A DNA stretch of 64,000 nucleotides, from positions 248,001-312,000 of the forward strand of contig NZ_NEHW01000003.1 in NCBI RefSeq assembly GCF_002112505.1. The letters are read 5' to 3'. The notes under the pieces were generated by a model that was not told where the DNA came from, made no database searches, and saw only the letters and a program-made list of their open reading frames with translations. Position 1 is the stretch's first letter; each line of letters starts with the position of its first letter. The stretch is from Pseudomonas sp. R28(2017) (GTDB taxonomy: Bacteria > Pseudomonadota > Gammaproteobacteria > Pseudomonadales > Pseudomonadaceae). The position numbers and the translations under genes were made by a program. Shown here one piece after another: positions 26,900 to 37,877 of the stretch.

Positions 26900-28840
26900 A
26901 TGTTCGGCTACCTCAATCACAGGCTCGGCAATATCAGTGTCGGCGCCAAGCTCGCCCTCGGCTTCGCCGTGGTCCTCGCGCTCACCCTGGCCACCACGGT
27001 CACTGGCTGGCGCGCCCTGGACGGTGCCATCAGCCGCTCGGAACAACTCAGCGAAATCGGCCGGATCAATGATCTGGTCAAAGACCTGCGCGCCGAGCGC
27101 ATCACCTACCGGGTGCTGGCGGACGACGCCAGCAAGGCACAGATCGCCGGCATTCTGCAGCAGCTGGATGCCATGCTGACCACCCTGCAACAGCGCAGCA
27201 GCGTCGATGATTCACGCCAGATGCTGACCCAGAAGCTGCAACTGCTGCAGCGCCTGCGCGAGAACTTCATCACCCTGCAGCGCAGTGTCGCTGCCCGTCG
27301 CGCACTGCGCGCAGGCATGCAGGCGCAGGAACAGAAGCTGAACGACGTCATCGACGAACTGCAGACCCAGGCCCTGCTGAAGATGCCGGCTGACAGCCAA
27401 GGGGGCGTGCTGGGCATGATGGACACCCTGAGCCGCCAGGTCGACACCGCCAACCAGCAGAGCCTGGTGCCGGCGTACACGTTCTCGCCCCTCGAGGACT
27501 TCGCCAAGGTCGGTGATACCGCGCTGAACGCAGCCGATACCAGCCTCGGCCAGCTGCTCCAGGGGCTCGCCCCGCTAGGCCTGCCACGCACGCTGACCGA
27601 ACAGCCCGGCATCGAGCTGGGCAAGTACCGCACCAGCCTGGACCAGTATCGCCGCACGGCACTGCAGGTCGAACAGCTGCAGAATGAAATGGAGCAGATG
27701 GGCAACGAGCTCCGGGCGGCCAGCCTGGAGCTGGGTGAACGGAAGGTGGCACAACGCGACAGCGAGGCTGTTGCCGCCCGCTCCTTGCTCACCAGCGTGG
27801 CGCTGCTGGCCCTGGTCGTCGGCATCGTCGCCGGCTGGCTGATCACCCAGCAGATCACCCAACCCCTGCGCCAGACCCTGGCATTGGCCGCACGCATCGC
27901 CAAAGGCGACCTGAGCCAGCTCGACCTCGTGCAGCGCCGCGACGAGATGGGCCAGTTGCAGACCCGCATGGGCGAAATGACCGTGAGCCTGCGCGAGCTG
28001 ATCGGCGGCATCGACCACGGTGTCGGCCAGCTGTCACAGGCCGCATCACAGCTGGCAGCCAGCAGCGAGGACACCAAGCTGCGCATCAACCAGCAGCGCG
28101 AGGAAACCGACCAGGTGGCCACTGCCATGAACCAGATGAGCGCCACGGTGCAAGAGGTTGCGCAGAATGCTGAACAAGCCTCTGTGGCGGCCACCAACGC
28201 CGACCAGCAAGCGCAACTGGGTGATCAGGTGGTGGCCGAAGCCATCGGCCGTATCGAACAGCTGGCGCGGCAGATGGACCATTGCCTGGCCGCCATGCAG
28301 CACCTGGCCGGCGAAAGCCTGCGCATCGGCAGCATTCTCGATGTCATCAAATCAGTGTCGGAGCAGACCAACCTGCTGGCCCTTAACGCGGCGATCGAGG
28401 CGGCACGTGCCGGTGAAGCCGGGCGCGGTTTTGCCGTGGTGGCCGATGAGGTGCGCGGGCTGGCACAACGCACCTCGACGGCGACCGAGGAGATTGGCCA
28501 ACTGATCGACAGCCTGCACAACGGTACCGACGAAGTGAACCGCTTGCTGGACAACAGCAAGAACCTGACCGAGCAGAGTGTGGAGCTGAGCCGCAGGGCC
28601 GGGCATGCCTTGGCGCAGATCACCGACACGGTATCGATCATTCAGGGGATGAACCAGCAGATTGCCACGGCCAGCGAGCAACAGAGCGTGGTGGCCGAGC
28701 AGATCAACCGTAGCGTGATCAGTGTGCGGGATGTGTCGGACCAGACCAGTGCGGCCAGTGAGCAGACGGCGGCGTCGAGCGGGGAGCTGGAGCAGTTGGG
28801 GCGGCAATTGCGAGGGATGGTGGGGCGCTTCAGCCTTTGA
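26900..28840 (+). CDS. Chemoreceptor with HBM-like sensor domain, paralogue of the upstream gene
   Basis: This 646-residue chemoreceptor has the same plan as its neighbour: TM1 near residues 18-38, a helical periplasmic domain of about 250 residues, TM2 near 292-312, HAMP and a signalling domain with the [19 protein letters not shown] hairpin tip. The two genes clearly arose by tandem duplication, since even the extreme N-terminus ([14 protein letters not shown] against [14 protein letters not shown]) is alike. At the position of [12 protein letters not shown] this protein reads [12 protein letters not shown] (188-199), so the pocket arginines are lost and the ligand is probably different. 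The ATG follows GGACGGAGA. Confidence 0.88.
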   Translation: MFGYLNHRLGNISVGAKLALGFAVVLALTLATTVTGWRALDGAISRSEQLSEIGRINDLVKDLRAERITYRVLADDASKAQIAGILQQLDAMLTTLQQRSSVDDSRQMLTQKLQLLQRLRENFITLQRSVAARRALRAGMQAQEQKLNDVIDELQTQALLKMPADSQGGVLGMMDTLSRQVDTANQQSLVPAYTFSPLEDFAKVGDTALNAADTSLGQLLQGLAPLGLPRTLTEQPGIELGKYRTSLDQYRRTALQVEQLQNEMEQMGNELRAASLELGERKVAQRDSEAVAARSLLTSVALLALVVGIVAGWLITQQITQPLRQTLALAARIAKGDLSQLDLVQRRDEMGQLQTRMGEMTVSLRELIGGIDHGVGQLSQAASQLAASSEDTKLRINQQREETDQVATAMNQMSATVQEVAQNAEQASVAATNADQQAQLGDQVVAEAIGRIEQLARQMDHCLAAMQHLAGESLRIGSILDVIKSVSEQTNLLALNAAIEAARAGEAGRGFAVVADEVRGLAQRTSTATEEIGQLIDSLHNGTDEVNRLLDNSKNLTEQSVELSRRAGHALAQITDTVSIIQGMNQQIATASEQQSVVAEQINRSVISVRDVSDQTSAASEQTAASSGELEQLGRQLRGMVGRFSL

Positions 28841-28855
28841 GACCGAGTCGCCCTC

Positions 28856-28937
28856 TTCGCGGGCAAGCCCGCTCCCACAGGTCAATCACCAGCCTTGAGA
28901 GCGGTGCAGGACTTGTGGGAGCGGGCTTGCCCGCGAA
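28856..28937. repeat. REP palindrome pair (short form) between convergent genes
   Basis: TTCGCGGGCAAGCCCGCTCC and its inverted copy are separated by about 30 bases. They lie between the chemoreceptor (plus strand) and the ABC transporter (minus strand), which end toward each other. Confidence 0.9.
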
Positions 28938-28950
28938 GAGGACGGCGTGG

Positions 28951-29685
28951 TTACAGCACCTGGCGCAGGAAGGCCTGCGCGCGCGGGTCCTTGGGCGCTG
29001 CGAAGAACGCGGCCGGTGCCGAATCTTCCAGCAGTTTGCCGTGGTCGAAGAACAGCACGCGGTCTGCCACTTCGCGGGCAAAGCCCATTTCGTGGGTAAC
29101 ACAGACCATGGTCATGCCTTCCTGGGCCAGGGTCTTCATCACGTCCAGCACCTCGCCGACCATTTCCGGGTCGAGCGCCGAGGTCGGCTCGTCGAACAGC
29201 ATCACCTTCGGGTCCATGGCCAGGGCGCGGGCGATCGCCACCCGCTGCTGCTGGCCGCCCGAGAGGCGCGACGGGTATTCGTTGGCCTTCTGCGCAATGC
29301 CCACCTTCTCCAGCAACGCCCGGGCCTTGGCTTCGCGCTCGGCCTTGTTGCGCTTGCGCACCACCTTCTGCGCCAGGCACAGGTTCTCCAGCACCGTCAT
29401 GTGCGGGAACAGGTTGAAGTGCTGGAACACCATGCCGACTTCGCGGCGGTAGGCGTTGATGTCGGTCTTCGGGTCAGCCAGTTGCAGGCCGTCGATGGCC
29501 ACATGACCTTCGTCGAAATGCTCCAGGCCATTGAGACAGCGCAGGAAGGTCGACTTGCCCGAACCCGACGGGCCGAGCACTACCACCACTTCGCCCTTGG
29601 CAACTTGCGTGGTGACGTTATCCACAGCCCGTACCACATGGCCACGGGTGTCGAAGACTTTCAGCAGGTCACGGACTTCAATCAC
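28951..29685 (-). CDS. Amino-acid ABC transporter, ATP-binding protein
   Basis: This is a 244-residue ATPase of the polar amino-acid uptake family (GlnQ/HisP type). It has Walker [10 protein letters not shown], the Q-loop [10 protein letters not shown], signature LSGGQQQR, Walker [14 protein letters not shown] and the H-loop [10 protein letters not shown]. The start is GTG at 29685, which overlaps the permease stop by eight bases and is preceded by GGAGG ten bases upstream. An ATG 11 codons earlier lacks such a site. It is the last gene of a three-gene operon of binding protein, permease and ATPase. Confidence 0.93.
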   Translation of the reverse strand: MIEVRDLLKVFDTRGHVVRAVDNVTTQVAKGEVVVVLGPSGSGKSTFLRCLNGLEHFDEGHVAIDGLQLADPKTDINAYRREVGMVFQHFNLFPHMTVLENLCLAQKVVRKRNKAEREAKARALLEKVGIAQKANEYPSRLSGGQQQRVAIARALAMDPKVMLFDEPTSALDPEMVGEVLDVMKTLAQEGMTMVCVTHEMGFAREVADRVLFFDHGKLLEDSAPAAFFAAPKDPRAQAFLRQVL

Positions 29686-30640
29686 TTTGTGCAAGCCTCC
29701 GCTCGAGCCGGCTGGCAATGTGCGACAGCGGCAGGTTGATCAGCAGGTACAGGCCTGCCACGCAGAACCAGATCTCGAAGGTCGAGAACGACGTGGTGAT
29801 GGCCTCACGGCCGCTCTTGGTCAGTTCGGTAATGGCGATGACCGACACCAGCGAAGTGTCCTTGACCAGGCTGATGAACTGCCCGGCCAGCGGTGGCAGC
29901 ACGCGCTTGAAGGCCTGTGGCAGGATCACGTGGCGCATCGACTGGCCGGCGTTCAGGCCCAGCGAGCGCGCCGCCTCGTTCTGCCCCTTGGCGATGGATT
30001 GCACGCCGGCCCGGACGATTTCCGCAACATAGGCGCCGGTGAACAGCGCCAGCGCCGCCACCCCGGCAAACTCGCGGGACAGGTTGAGCACGGTGCCGAT
30101 GAAGAAGTAGAAGATGAAGATCTGCACCAGCAGCGGTGTACCGCGCACCAGCTCGACATAAACGGTCGACAGGTCACGCAGGGTCGGGTTGTTCGACAAC
30201 CGGCACAGGCCAGCGAACAGGCCGATCACCAGGCCCAGCGCGCCGGACACCACCGAGATCCACAAGGTAGTCCACAGGCCCCAGGCCAGCGGGCCCGCGG
30301 CCCAGTGACGGGTCACGCCAATCTGGTCGCCTTCGGCAACATCGTCGCCGCGGCTCAGTTGCAGGCTGTCCTTGGCCACGTCGAGCACTTGCTGTTCGCC
30401 GTTCTCGTCCTTGAGCGTGACACGCGCGGTGTCACCGGAAACGACGATTTCCTGCACGGTGCCGTAACCGGCGGCGCGCTGAACTTCCTCGGCCTTGTAG
30501 GCGAAGTACTGCGGTACGCGGTTCCAGCGCCACTCGTAGGAAATCATCGAGGTGGCCATGTACAGGCTGAACGCCAGGCCCACCAGGACCAGGGCGGTCA
30601 ACCCGTGCCAGGGCCACTGGGCTTTCTTGTGTTTGATCAC
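29678..30640 (-). CDS. Amino-acid ABC transporter, permease protein
   Basis: This is a HisM/GlnP-type inner membrane permease of 320 residues, longer than the usual 220-250. A first membrane helix ([19 protein letters not shown]) is followed by about 90 soluble residues (roughly 35-120), then the normal core starting [21 protein letters not shown]. The core includes the EAA loop ([23 protein letters not shown]). One permease gene suggests a homodimer. The extra segment may be a periplasmic domain near the binding protein. The substrate cannot be read from the sequence. Confidence 0.92.
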   Translation of the reverse strand: MIKHKKAQWPWHGLTALVLVGLAFSLYMATSMISYEWRWNRVPQYFAYKAEEVQRAAGYGTVQEIVVSGDTARVTLKDENGEQQVLDVAKDSLQLSRGDDVAEGDQIGVTRHWAAGPLAWGLWTTLWISVVSGALGLVIGLFAGLCRLSNNPTLRDLSTVYVELVRGTPLLVQIFIFYFFIGTVLNLSREFAGVAALALFTGAYVAEIVRAGVQSIAKGQNEAARSLGLNAGQSMRHVILPQAFKRVLPPLAGQFISLVKDTSLVSVIAITELTKSGREAITTSFSTFEIWFCVAGLYLLINLPLSHIASRLERRLAQSD

Positions 30641-30718
30641 GTGGGGTACTTCCGTAAATGCGAACGCGCAGGGTTTGCCTGCGCGTCGGGGTCAAAAGCC
30701 GGGCTTGTGGCCTGGGCC

Positions 30719-31519
30719 TTATTCCATTTCCTTCAGCCAGTCCTTGTTCTTGAACCACTTGTCGTGAATACGATCGTAGGTCCCGTCATGCTTGATCTGG
30801 TGCAGGAAGTTGTTGATGAAGTTGATGCTGTCGTAGTCGCCTTTCTTCAGGCCGAAGGCCAGCGGCTCGTAGGTGAAGGGTTCTTCGAGGAACAGCAGCT
30901 TGCCAGCACCGGCCTTCTCCACCGCCACCACGTTGTACGGCGCGTCGTAGACGAAGGCGTCAGCCTTGCCATTGACCACGTCCATCACCGCTTCCTGCTC
31001 GTTGTCGTAGCCGTGGTACTTGGCTTTGCCGATCAGCTTCTTGGAAACCATCTCGCCGGTGGTACCGAGCTTGGAAGTCAGGCGGTACTTCTCGTTGTTC
31101 AGGTCCTTGTACGACTTGATCTCGCCAGCCAGCTCCTTGCGGATCAGCAGGGTCTGGCCAACCACGATGAAGGGCTCGCTGAAGTTCAGGCGCAGGTTGC
31201 GTTCCTGGGTCAGGGTCATGCCGCTGCCGATCATGTCGAACTTGTCGGTCAGCAGGGCCGGGATGATACCGTCATACGCGGTGGAAACAGCCTCGAACTT
31301 GACGCCCATGGATTTGGCCATGGCTTTGAGGATATCGACCTCGAAACCGATGATCTCGCCGCGCTTGTTGGTCATCTGGAACGGCATGTAGGTTGGGTCC
31401 ATGCCCACCCGCAGGGTGCCGCGCTTGACCGCGTCATCGATGGCGCCGGCCTGGGCCGCTGTTACGGCGACCAGGGCGGTGACACCGACCAGCAGTCGCG
31501 AAAGGTATTTCTTGATCAT
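30719..31519 (-). CDS. Amino-acid ABC transporter, periplasmic substrate-binding protein
   Basis: This is a 266-residue binding protein of the family 3 (polar amino acid) type. A signal peptide (about residues 1-25, ending TAAQA-GAID) is followed by the mature fold with TLRVGMDPTYMPFQM, GFEVDILKAMAKSMG and FDMIGSGMTLTQER. The arginine in the last segment normally grips the amino-acid carboxylate. The ATG after GGGGACG is used. It heads the operon; a 14-base perfect palindrome lies 44 bases upstream. The exact ligand is not known. Confidence 0.92.
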   Translation of the reverse strand: MIKKYLSRLLVGVTALVAVTAAQAGAIDDAVKRGTLRVGMDPTYMPFQMTNKRGEIIGFEVDILKAMAKSMGVKFEAVSTAYDGIIPALLTDKFDMIGSGMTLTQERNLRLNFSEPFIVVGQTLLIRKELAGEIKSYKDLNNEKYRLTSKLGTTGEMVSKKLIGKAKYHGYDNEQEAVMDVVNGKADAFVYDAPYNVVAVEKAGAGKLLFLEEPFTYEPLAFGLKKGDYDSINFINNFLHQIKHDGTYDRIHDKWFKNKDWLKEME

Positions 31520-31562
31520 CACCACGTCCCCTAGCAAGTAAAGAAGCGAATCTTATTGTCTT

Positions 31563-31576
31563 GGCACGGCCGTGCC
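31563..31576. promoter_or_regulatory. GGCACGGCCGTGCC palindrome upstream of the ABC transporter operon
   Basis: This is a perfect 14-base inverted repeat without a spacer, 44 bases upstream of the binding-protein ATG. The position suits an operator, for example for a local amino-acid or nitrogen regulator, but no regulator gene is adjacent. Confidence 0.4.
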
Positions 31577-31679
31577 GGCCGATGCGGATTATCGGAGAGG
31601 GATGCTAACGCATGGCGGCGCTCGGACCTAGAGCCGGGGGGGACTTTGTTGGCCAAAATCGGCCTGGGCCCTAAAAAGC

Positions 31680-31791
31680 TTCGCGGGCACGTCGGATCGC
31701 CGCACCGCCGCTCCCACAGGTACTGCACAGCCTTTGAGGCATGCGCTGTACCTGTGGGAGCGGCGGTGCGGCGATCCGACGTGCCCGCGAA
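31680..31791. repeat. Extended REP palindrome downstream of opgH
   Basis: Two perfect 43-base inverted arms (31680-31722 and 31749-31791) are separated by 26 bases. The arms begin TTCGCGGGCACGTCGGATCG and carry the extra block GTCGGATCGCCGCACCGCC. The block differs from the other extended copies at several positions, and each change is matched in the opposite arm. It ends nine bases before the opgH stop. Confidence 0.92.
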
Positions 31792-31800
31792 GAGGCCCTG

Positions 31801-34374
31801 TCAGGCGCCGACGAGTGCCGGCTGGCCTTCATTCTCCGGATGCAGTGGCAGCAGCGGCGAATGCGGGTCGTTCTTGATCGAAGCACGCCACACATCGATC
31901 CACGCCGCATTGTGCTCGGCCCAGACCTGCTCGTGCAGGCGGCTCAAGGCCACCGGGTCGCTGAGCAGGGCCAGGCGGGTATTGAGGTCCAGCCCTTTCG
32001 GCCCGACTTCGATCGCCTTGGCCACGCGCTCGGCACGCAGCGCCTCGATCGGCGCGGCCTGGCCGTGACGGGCAGTGGCCATGGCGCAGGCCAGGGCATT
32101 CTGCCGCGGGTCGACCACTGCACGCACGAAGCCGTCATGCAGGGCATGCCAGCGGTTCTCGTGGGTGTACTGGTCGGTCGCCAACAGCTCTTGCGGGGTG
32201 GCGTATTCCTCGGGGATGAGGAACAGCTTCTCGTCCTTGGCCGCCAGGCCCAGGCGCGTGCGGCTGGAAATCACCGAGACCGGGATCGACAGCACCAGCG
32301 AGCCAACGATCGGCGCCAGCCACCACAGGAACGCCGGGTTCAGCCATGCCACCAGCCCGGCCCAGGCGAAGCCCAGCAGGGTTTGTGGACCATGGCGGCG
32401 CACTGCTTCGCTCCACGGGGTGGAGTCGTCGTCACGCTGCGGCGAGTTCCAGGTCGCTGCCCAGCCGAGGAACGCGGCCAGCACGAAGCGGGTGTGGAAG
32501 ATCATCCGTACCGGCGCCAGCAGCATGGAGAACAGCATCTCCATCAGCATCGACAGGGTGACCTTGATACGCCCGCCGAACTCGACGGCGCCTTTGGCCC
32601 AGATCAGGATGACACTGAGCAGCTTGGGCAGGAACAGCAGCACGATGGTGGTGGAGAACAGCGCCACGGCCTTCTCCGGGTGCCACTGCGGCCACAACGG
32701 GTAGAGCTGGTACGGCTCGATGAAGTACTGCGGCTCCATCAGCGTGTTGGTCGCCAGCAGTGCGGTCGACAGCACCAGGAACAGGAACCACAGCGGTGCC
32801 GACAGGTACGACATCACGCCGGTGAGGAACACCGCACGGTGCACCGGGTGCATGCCCTTGACCAGGAACAGGCGGAAGTTCATCAGGTTGCCGTGGCACC
32901 AGCGGCGGTCGCGCTTGAGCTCGTCGAGCAGGTTCGGCGGCAACTCTTCGTAGCTGCCCGGCAGGTCGTAGGCAATCCACACACCCCAGCCGGCGCGGCG
33001 CATCAGCGCGGCTTCGACGAAGTCGTGGGAGAGAATGGCCCCGGCGAACGCCCCCTTGCCCGGCAAAGGCGCCAGCGCGCAGTGCTCGATGAACGGCTTC
33101 ATGCGGATGATCGCGTTGTGGCCCCAGTAGTGCGACTCGCCCAGCTGCCAGAAGTGCAGGCCGGCGGTGAACAGCGGGCCGTACACGCGGGTAGCGAACT
33201 GCTGCATGCGCGCATACAGGGTGTCCATGCCCGAGGCTTTCGGCCCGGTCTGGATGATGCCGGCGTCCGGGTTGGCCTCCATCAGGCGCACCAGGCTGCT
33301 CAGGCACTCGCCGCTCATGACGCTGTCGGCGTCGAGCACGACCATGTACTTGTACTCGCCACCCCAGCGGCGGCAGAAGTCGTCGAGGTTGCCGCTCTTG
33401 CGCTTCACGCGGCGGCGGCGACGGCGGTAGAAGATGCGGCCGAAGCCCTTGGTCTCGCGGCACACGTCCAGCCAGGCCTGTTGCTCGGCCACGGCGATGT
33501 CGGTGTCGTTGGTGTCGCTGAGCACGAAGAAGTCGAAGCGGTCGAGGTTGCCGCTGGCAGCCACCGACTCGAAGGTCGCCCTGAGGCCTGCGAACACACG
33601 CGGCACGTCTTCGTTGCAGATCGGCATCACCAGCGCGGTACGCGCCTCGGGCGCAATCGGCTCGTTGCCTGCACTGCTACCCGAAATCTTGTATTTGTCT
33701 CGCCCGGTGAGCAGCTCGAGGAAGCCCATCAGCGCGGTCCAGAAGCCCGCCGAGACCCAGCAGAAGAGGATGCCGAACAGCACCAGGATGGACGTCTGCA
33801 AGGCATACGGCCAGACCTGCACCACGGTGTCCCACAGCGGCTGCCTGATCACTTCGTCGAGGTCGACGAACGACCAGCCCTGGTACGGCAGGATGCCTTT
33901 CATGTAGAAGCCGGCGACGATGGTCTGGCCGATCATCAGGGCGAGCAGGATGTAGCGGCGGATCGAACCGACCGTGCGCCAGCGCGCTGCGGGCAGCTCG
34001 CGCTTGGGTGGCTGCGGCGCGTTGGTGCGGCCCGTCATGCGCCGCCACAGGCGGATCAGCACGTTGGTGCGCCATGGCTCGGGCACGACCTTGGTGCGCT
34101 TGATCGGCGGTGCGATCTTCAGGCACAGGCGGCCGCTGCCGTCGACACCGAGCATCTCGGCGTCTTCCAGTTCGGCGGCGCTGCCCACGGTCAGGCGCGG
34201 GCCGACCGAGGCCTGCACGGCCTCGGTGGCGTTGGCGGCCGGGTTGGCCGCCAGGCGTTGGTGCAGCTCACTGAACGAGGTGCAGCTGGCGAGTTCCGCG
34301 CGCTGCTCATCGCTCAGTGGGAGGTGGGCCAGGTATTCGCCAAGCGATTCTGGCCTTGCGCTTGAGTTACTCAT
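31801..34374 (-). CDS. opgH: OpgH, glucan biosynthesis glucosyltransferase H
   Basis: OpgH is the membrane glucosyltransferase that makes the beta-1,2 backbone of osmoregulated periplasmic glucans. The 857-residue protein has a long cytoplasmic N-terminus, several membrane spans (for example [18 protein letters not shown] and [21 protein letters not shown]) and a GT2 domain with D-x-D in VVLDADSVM and a Q/R-x-x-R-W motif ([13 protein letters not shown]). The start overlaps the opgG stop by eight bases (ATGAGTAA), so the two are coupled. Its activity usually depends on acyl carrier protein. Confidence 0.96.
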   Translation of the reverse strand: MSNSSARPESLGEYLAHLPLSDEQRAELASCTSFSELHQRLAANPAANATEAVQASVGPRLTVGSAAELEDAEMLGVDGSGRLCLKIAPPIKRTKVVPEPWRTNVLIRLWRRMTGRTNAPQPPKRELPAARWRTVGSIRRYILLALMIGQTIVAGFYMKGILPYQGWSFVDLDEVIRQPLWDTVVQVWPYALQTSILVLFGILFCWVSAGFWTALMGFLELLTGRDKYKISGSSAGNEPIAPEARTALVMPICNEDVPRVFAGLRATFESVAASGNLDRFDFFVLSDTNDTDIAVAEQQAWLDVCRETKGFGRIFYRRRRRRVKRKSGNLDDFCRRWGGEYKYMVVLDADSVMSGECLSSLVRLMEANPDAGIIQTGPKASGMDTLYARMQQFATRVYGPLFTAGLHFWQLGESHYWGHNAIIRMKPFIEHCALAPLPGKGAFAGAILSHDFVEAALMRRAGWGVWIAYDLPGSYEELPPNLLDELKRDRRWCHGNLMNFRLFLVKGMHPVHRAVFLTGVMSYLSAPLWFLFLVLSTALLATNTLMEPQYFIEPYQLYPLWPQWHPEKAVALFSTTIVLLFLPKLLSVILIWAKGAVEFGGRIKVTLSMLMEMLFSMLLAPVRMIFHTRFVLAAFLGWAATWNSPQRDDDSTPWSEAVRRHGPQTLLGFAWAGLVAWLNPAFLWWLAPIVGSLVLSIPVSVISSRTRLGLAAKDEKLFLIPEEYATPQELLATDQYTHENRWHALHDGFVRAVVDPRQNALACAMATARHGQAAPIEALRAERVAKAIEVGPKGLDLNTRLALLSDPVALSRLHEQVWAEHNAAWIDVWRASIKNDPHSPLLPLHPENEGQPALVGA

Positions 34375-36103
34375 CGGCAGGCAACTGATAGCTCCAGGTC
34401 TCGGTCAGCACTTTTTCAGTGGTGGCCGGGGTCCCGTTGGTGGGCGCCGCATCGGCGGCAGGTTGTTCGGCCTTGGCTGGTTCCGCCTTGGCGGTCTTCT
34501 CATGCTTGGCGTGCTTGGCCGCAGCCTTTTCCTGCTTGGCTTCAGCGGCAGGCTTGGCCGGTTCGACCGGTACGTCACGCACCAGCGCAGCGCGCATTTC
34601 GGTGGACTTGTTGGCTTCCTTGACCTTCAGCCGCAGGGTCAGGCGCCAGCCCTTGGTCTCCGGGTTATAGCGCAGGTTGTTCTCGACCACCTCGGCGTTG
34701 TCGCCAACGCTGATCTGGCTGCGCACCGGGGTGTCTTCCGGCAGGGCGGCAAGGGCCGGGCCGGCAAAGTCGACCAGGAAGGCGACGCTGCCGTCTGGCT
34801 GGCGGATCAGGTTGGACTGCTTGACGTCACCGGTGGAGCGCAGGGTCTGCTTGACCGAGCCCAGGTCAGGGGCCTGGAACTGCTGCTCGTCGATGGTCCA
34901 GTGCAGGCGGTAGGCGTATTCGAACGGCTTGCCTGGCTCAGGCAGCTTCTCCGGGCTCCAGAAGGCAACGATGTTGTCGTTGGTTTCGTCGGCGGTCGGG
35001 ATTTCCACCAGGTCGACAGTACCCTTGCCCCAGTCACCTTTCGGCTCGATCCAGGCGCTCGGGCGCTTCTGGTAGTTGTCGTCGAGGTCTTCGAAGTCGC
35101 TGAAGGCGCGCTGACGCTGCATCAGGCCGAAACCACGCGGGTTCTCGACACTGAAGTTGCTCACGGCCAGGTGTTTCGGGTTGTTCAGCGGGCGCCACAG
35201 CCACTCGCCGTTACCGGCGTGGATCGACAGGCCTTCGGAGTCATGCAGGGCCGGGCGATAGTTCAGCACCTTGGACGGCTGGTTGGGGCCGAACAGGAAC
35301 ATGCTGGTCAGCGGGGCGATGCCCAGGCGGCTGACCTGATCACGCAGGAACACCCGCGACTGCACGTCGACCACGGTGTCGCTGCCCGGGCGCAGGATCA
35401 GCTTGTAGGCGCCGGTGGAGCGTGGCGAGTCCAGCAGGGCGTAGATCACCAGGTGCTTGTCGGCCGGCTTGGGTTTCTCGACCCAGAACTCGGTGAAGCG
35501 CGGGAACTCTTCGCCCGATGGCAGCGCGGTGTCGATCGCCAGGCCACGGGCCGACAGGCCGTACACATGGCCCTTGCCGACCACGCGGAAGTAGCTGGCC
35601 CCGAGCAGGGTCATGATTTCGTCCTGCTTGTCGGCCTTGTTGATCGGGTAAAGCACGCGGAAGCCGGCGTAACCGAGGTTCTTGACGGTGTCCGGGTCGT
35701 GGGGCACGTCACCGAACTCGAAGCGGCTCGGGTCGTACTTGATTTCCTCGACATTGGTGGCCGTGATCTCGTTGATCTTCACCGGGGTGTCGAAGTGCAT
35801 GCCCTGGTGGTAGAAGGACAGCTTGAACGGGGTCTTGTCCTTGGCCCACTCGGCCTTTTCCTGCAGGAAATGGATCTTCTGGTAGTCCGCGAACTTCATG
35901 TCACGGAAGACAGCCGGCAGGTTGCTTTTTGGTGCTTCGTATTTCTGGCCGGCCAGATCCTTTGCCTTGGCTGCAACATCGTCAAGATTGAATGCCCACA
36001 GCTGGCCCGCGCTCATCAGGCCGACCAGTGCCACACTGGCCATCAGGGCCTTGCGCAGCCCGGTGCCGGGGATTCTAGATGCTTTTTGGGGACTAACAAT
36101 CAC
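34367..36103 (-). CDS. opgG: OpgG, periplasmic glucan biosynthesis protein G
   Basis: OpgG is a periplasmic protein that works on the glucan chain made by OpgH, adding or shaping branches. The 578-residue protein begins at a GTG preceded by GAGGG. It has a signal peptide ([22 protein letters not shown], cleavage before FNLDDV, near residue 37) and the family beta-sandwich with [22 protein letters not shown]-like segments and [20 protein letters not shown] Lys/Ala-rich stretch near 520-560 is a low-complexity linker. It precedes opgH in one operon; the 263-base upstream gap should hold an osmotically controlled promoter. Confidence 0.95.
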   Translation of the reverse strand: MIVSPQKASRIPGTGLRKALMASVALVGLMSAGQLWAFNLDDVAAKAKDLAGQKYEAPKSNLPAVFRDMKFADYQKIHFLQEKAEWAKDKTPFKLSFYHQGMHFDTPVKINEITATNVEEIKYDPSRFEFGDVPHDPDTVKNLGYAGFRVLYPINKADKQDEIMTLLGASYFRVVGKGHVYGLSARGLAIDTALPSGEEFPRFTEFWVEKPKPADKHLVIYALLDSPRSTGAYKLILRPGSDTVVDVQSRVFLRDQVSRLGIAPLTSMFLFGPNQPSKVLNYRPALHDSEGLSIHAGNGEWLWRPLNNPKHLAVSNFSVENPRGFGLMQRQRAFSDFEDLDDNYQKRPSAWIEPKGDWGKGTVDLVEIPTADETNDNIVAFWSPEKLPEPGKPFEYAYRLHWTIDEQQFQAPDLGSVKQTLRSTGDVKQSNLIRQPDGSVAFLVDFAGPALAALPEDTPVRSQISVGDNAEVVENNLRYNPETKGWRLTLRLKVKEANKSTEMRAALVRDVPVEPAKPAAEAKQEKAAAKHAKHEKTAKAEPAKAEQPAADAAPTNGTPATTEKVLTETWSYQLPADE

Positions 36104-36326
36104 GAGCAACCCTCGCCGAAAACAGATCATGAAACCAACGGCCAGCGACAAATGCCGGGTTGGCGAGCACTGTTCGGACCCCATGAGGGCGTAATGATTC
36201 CCCAAACAGGTCCAGACAATGCTCGAGTCAGAGTGAAACGAACCTGCGAACGCAGGCTCACGCAGCGCGCGATTATCCAGCAGGTCGCGTTACAACGCAT
36301 CAGGCTGGACCAACTATTTATCGTAC

Positions 36327-36361
36327 AAAACCCCTTGTTTTCCTATAAACAAAGGGTTTTT
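36327..36361. terminator. Terminator between dtd and the opgG promoter region
   Basis: AAAACCCCTTGTTT (left) pairs with AAACAAAGGGTTTT (right) around TCCTATA. There is a T run after the stem on the plus strand and another on the minus strand. It lies five bases after the dtd stop and fits a rho-independent terminator for the pip-dtd transcripts. Confidence 0.8.
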
Positions 36362-36366
36362 CGACC

Positions 36367-36804
36367 TCATATTTGTAACAAGAATGTCACAGGGCCATCA
36401 TTGACCAGGTGCACCTGCATGTCTGCACCGAAGCGCCCGCTCGCCACATCGGCATGCTGGGCATGCGCCTTGTTCAAAAGATAGTCGAACAATTCGGCCC
36501 CGAGCGCCGGTGGCGCAGCCGTCGAGAAGCTCGGGCGCATGCCGCTGCGCGTATCGGCCGCCAGGGTGAACTGCGACACCAGCAGCAAGCCGCCTCCCAC
36601 ATCCTTGAGCGAAAGGTTCATCTTGCCCTGATCATCGCTGAACACGCGATAGTTCAGCAGCTTGTGCAACAGCTTGTCGGCATGTTCGCGCGTATCTTCA
36701 GGCTCGACGGCCACCAGCACCATCAACCCCTGGTCGATGGCCCCGACAATCTCCCCGCCGACTTCCACGCGTGCGCCGCGCACGCGCTGCAGCAAGCCCC
36801 TCAT
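36367..36804 (-). CDS. dtd: D-aminoacyl-tRNA deacylase
   Basis: Dtd removes D-amino acids wrongly attached to tRNAs. The 145-residue protein is the usual size and has the family motif [19 protein letters not shown], which holds the catalytic SQ-T region, and the C-terminal NDGPVTFLL, whose cross-subunit Gly-Pro shapes the chiral pocket. The ATG overlaps the pip stop by four bases (ATGA). The longer in-frame extension upstream lies inside pip and is not used. Confidence 0.95.
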   Translation of the reverse strand: MRGLLQRVRGARVEVGGEIVGAIDQGLMVLVAVEPEDTREHADKLLHKLLNYRVFSDDQGKMNLSLKDVGGGLLLVSQFTLAADTRSGMRPSFSTAAPPALGAELFDYLLNKAHAQHADVASGRFGADMQVHLVNDGPVTFLLQI

Positions 36805-37772
36805 GCTTCTTCCAGCGGCAGGTCGAGCAGACGGCGGGCCATCTGGTCGGCCGCCCGCACCAGGGCATCGGTGATACCTGGCTCGGAGGCGGCATGGCCG
36901 GCGTCGCGAATCACCTTGAGTTCGCTGTTCGGCCAGGCCTGGTGCAGCGCCCAGGCGTTGTCCAGCGGGCAGATCACGTCGTAGCGGCCATGCACGATCA
37001 CCGCCGGCAGGTGGGCGATCTTCGGCATGTCGCGAATCAGCTGGTCGGGCTCCAGGAACGCGTTGTTCATGAAGTAATGGCATTCGATGCGGGCGATCGA
37101 CAGCGCGCGCTGCGGTTCGGAGAAGCGGTCGACCACCAGCGGGTTCGGGCGCAGCGTGGCGGTGCGGCCTTCCCAGGTGGACCAGGCCTTGGCCGCGTGC
37201 ATCTGGGCAATCTGGTCGTTGCCGGTCAGGCGCTTGTGGAAGGCCTTGACCAGGTCACCCCGCTCTTCCGGCGGGATCGGCGCGATGTAGTCCTGCCAGT
37301 AGTCCGGGAACATGCGGCTGGCGCCTGCCTGGTAGAACCACTCGATTTCCTGCGGGCGGCACAGGAAGATGCCGCGCAGGATCAGCCCATGCACGCGCTC
37401 GGGGTGGGTCTGGGCATAGGCCAGGGCCAGGGTCGAGCCCCAGGAGCCGCCGAACAGCACCCATTTGTCGATGCCAAGGTGCTTGCGGATGCGCTCAAGG
37501 TCTTCGACCAGGTGCCAGGTGGTGTTGTTCTCCAGGCTCGCGTGCGGCGTGGAGCGGCCACAGCCGCGCTGGTCGAAGGTGATGATGCGGTACAGGTTGG
37601 GGTCGAAGTAGCAACGGCTCTGGGCATCACAGCCCGCGCCCGGGCCACCGTGGATGAACACCACAGGCAGACCTTCCGGCGAGCCGCTTTCATCGACATA
37701 CAACACATGCGGCGCTTCCACGGCCAGATCATGCCGGGCGTAGGGTTTGATCTGCGGGTAGAGGGTCTGCAT
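36801..37772 (-). CDS. pip: Proline iminopeptidase
   Basis: This is an alpha/beta hydrolase of 323 residues that removes N-terminal proline from peptides. The oxyanion region is HGGPGAG, the nucleophile motif is G-G-S-W-G-S ([15 protein letters not shown]), FDQRGCGRS is conserved, and the aspartate and histidine lie in [10 protein letters not shown] and [11 protein letters not shown]. The ATG follows a GGAG site and gives [16 protein letters not shown]. dtd overlaps its end, so the pair forms a small operon. No signal peptide is seen, so it is cytoplasmic. Confidence 0.95.
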   Translation of the reverse strand: MQTLYPQIKPYARHDLAVEAPHVLYVDESGSPEGLPVVFIHGGPGAGCDAQSRCYFDPNLYRIITFDQRGCGRSTPHASLENNTTWHLVEDLERIRKHLGIDKWVLFGGSWGSTLALAYAQTHPERVHGLILRGIFLCRPQEIEWFYQAGASRMFPDYWQDYIAPIPPEERGDLVKAFHKRLTGNDQIAQMHAAKAWSTWEGRTATLRPNPLVVDRFSEPQRALSIARIECHYFMNNAFLEPDQLIRDMPKIAHLPAVIVHGRYDVICPLDNAWALHQAWPNSELKVIRDAGHAASEPGITDALVRAADQMARRLLDLPLEEA

Positions 37773-37877
37773 CGCGCACTCCGTGTGAGGTTTGGTTCGG
37801 CCGTGGGCCATCATAAACCTGAATTGCGCTTTGAGCATGCCCCCTGTGTCGATCGCAGCCCCTCTACCCTCCATCTA

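Noticed and set aside
29530..31534. Plus-strand frame of 667 codons opposite the ABC transporter genes
   Set aside because: The minus strand has three overlapping, fully motif-bearing transporter genes; the plus frame has none.
31563..31576. GGCACGGCCGTGCC read as a sigma-54 promoter
   Set aside because: The GG to GC distance is nine bases, not ten, on either strand.
31741..34365. Plus-strand open frame of 874 codons opposite opgH
   Set aside because: It is antisense to a clear GT2 glucosyltransferase and reads as Gln/His/Arg-rich sequence with no domain; GC-rich Pseudomonas DNA often keeps such frames open.
33974..36484. Plus-strand open frame of 836 codons opposite opgG
   Set aside because: It covers opgG, part of opgH and the intergenic gap without a ribosome site or known motif, so it is a shadow.
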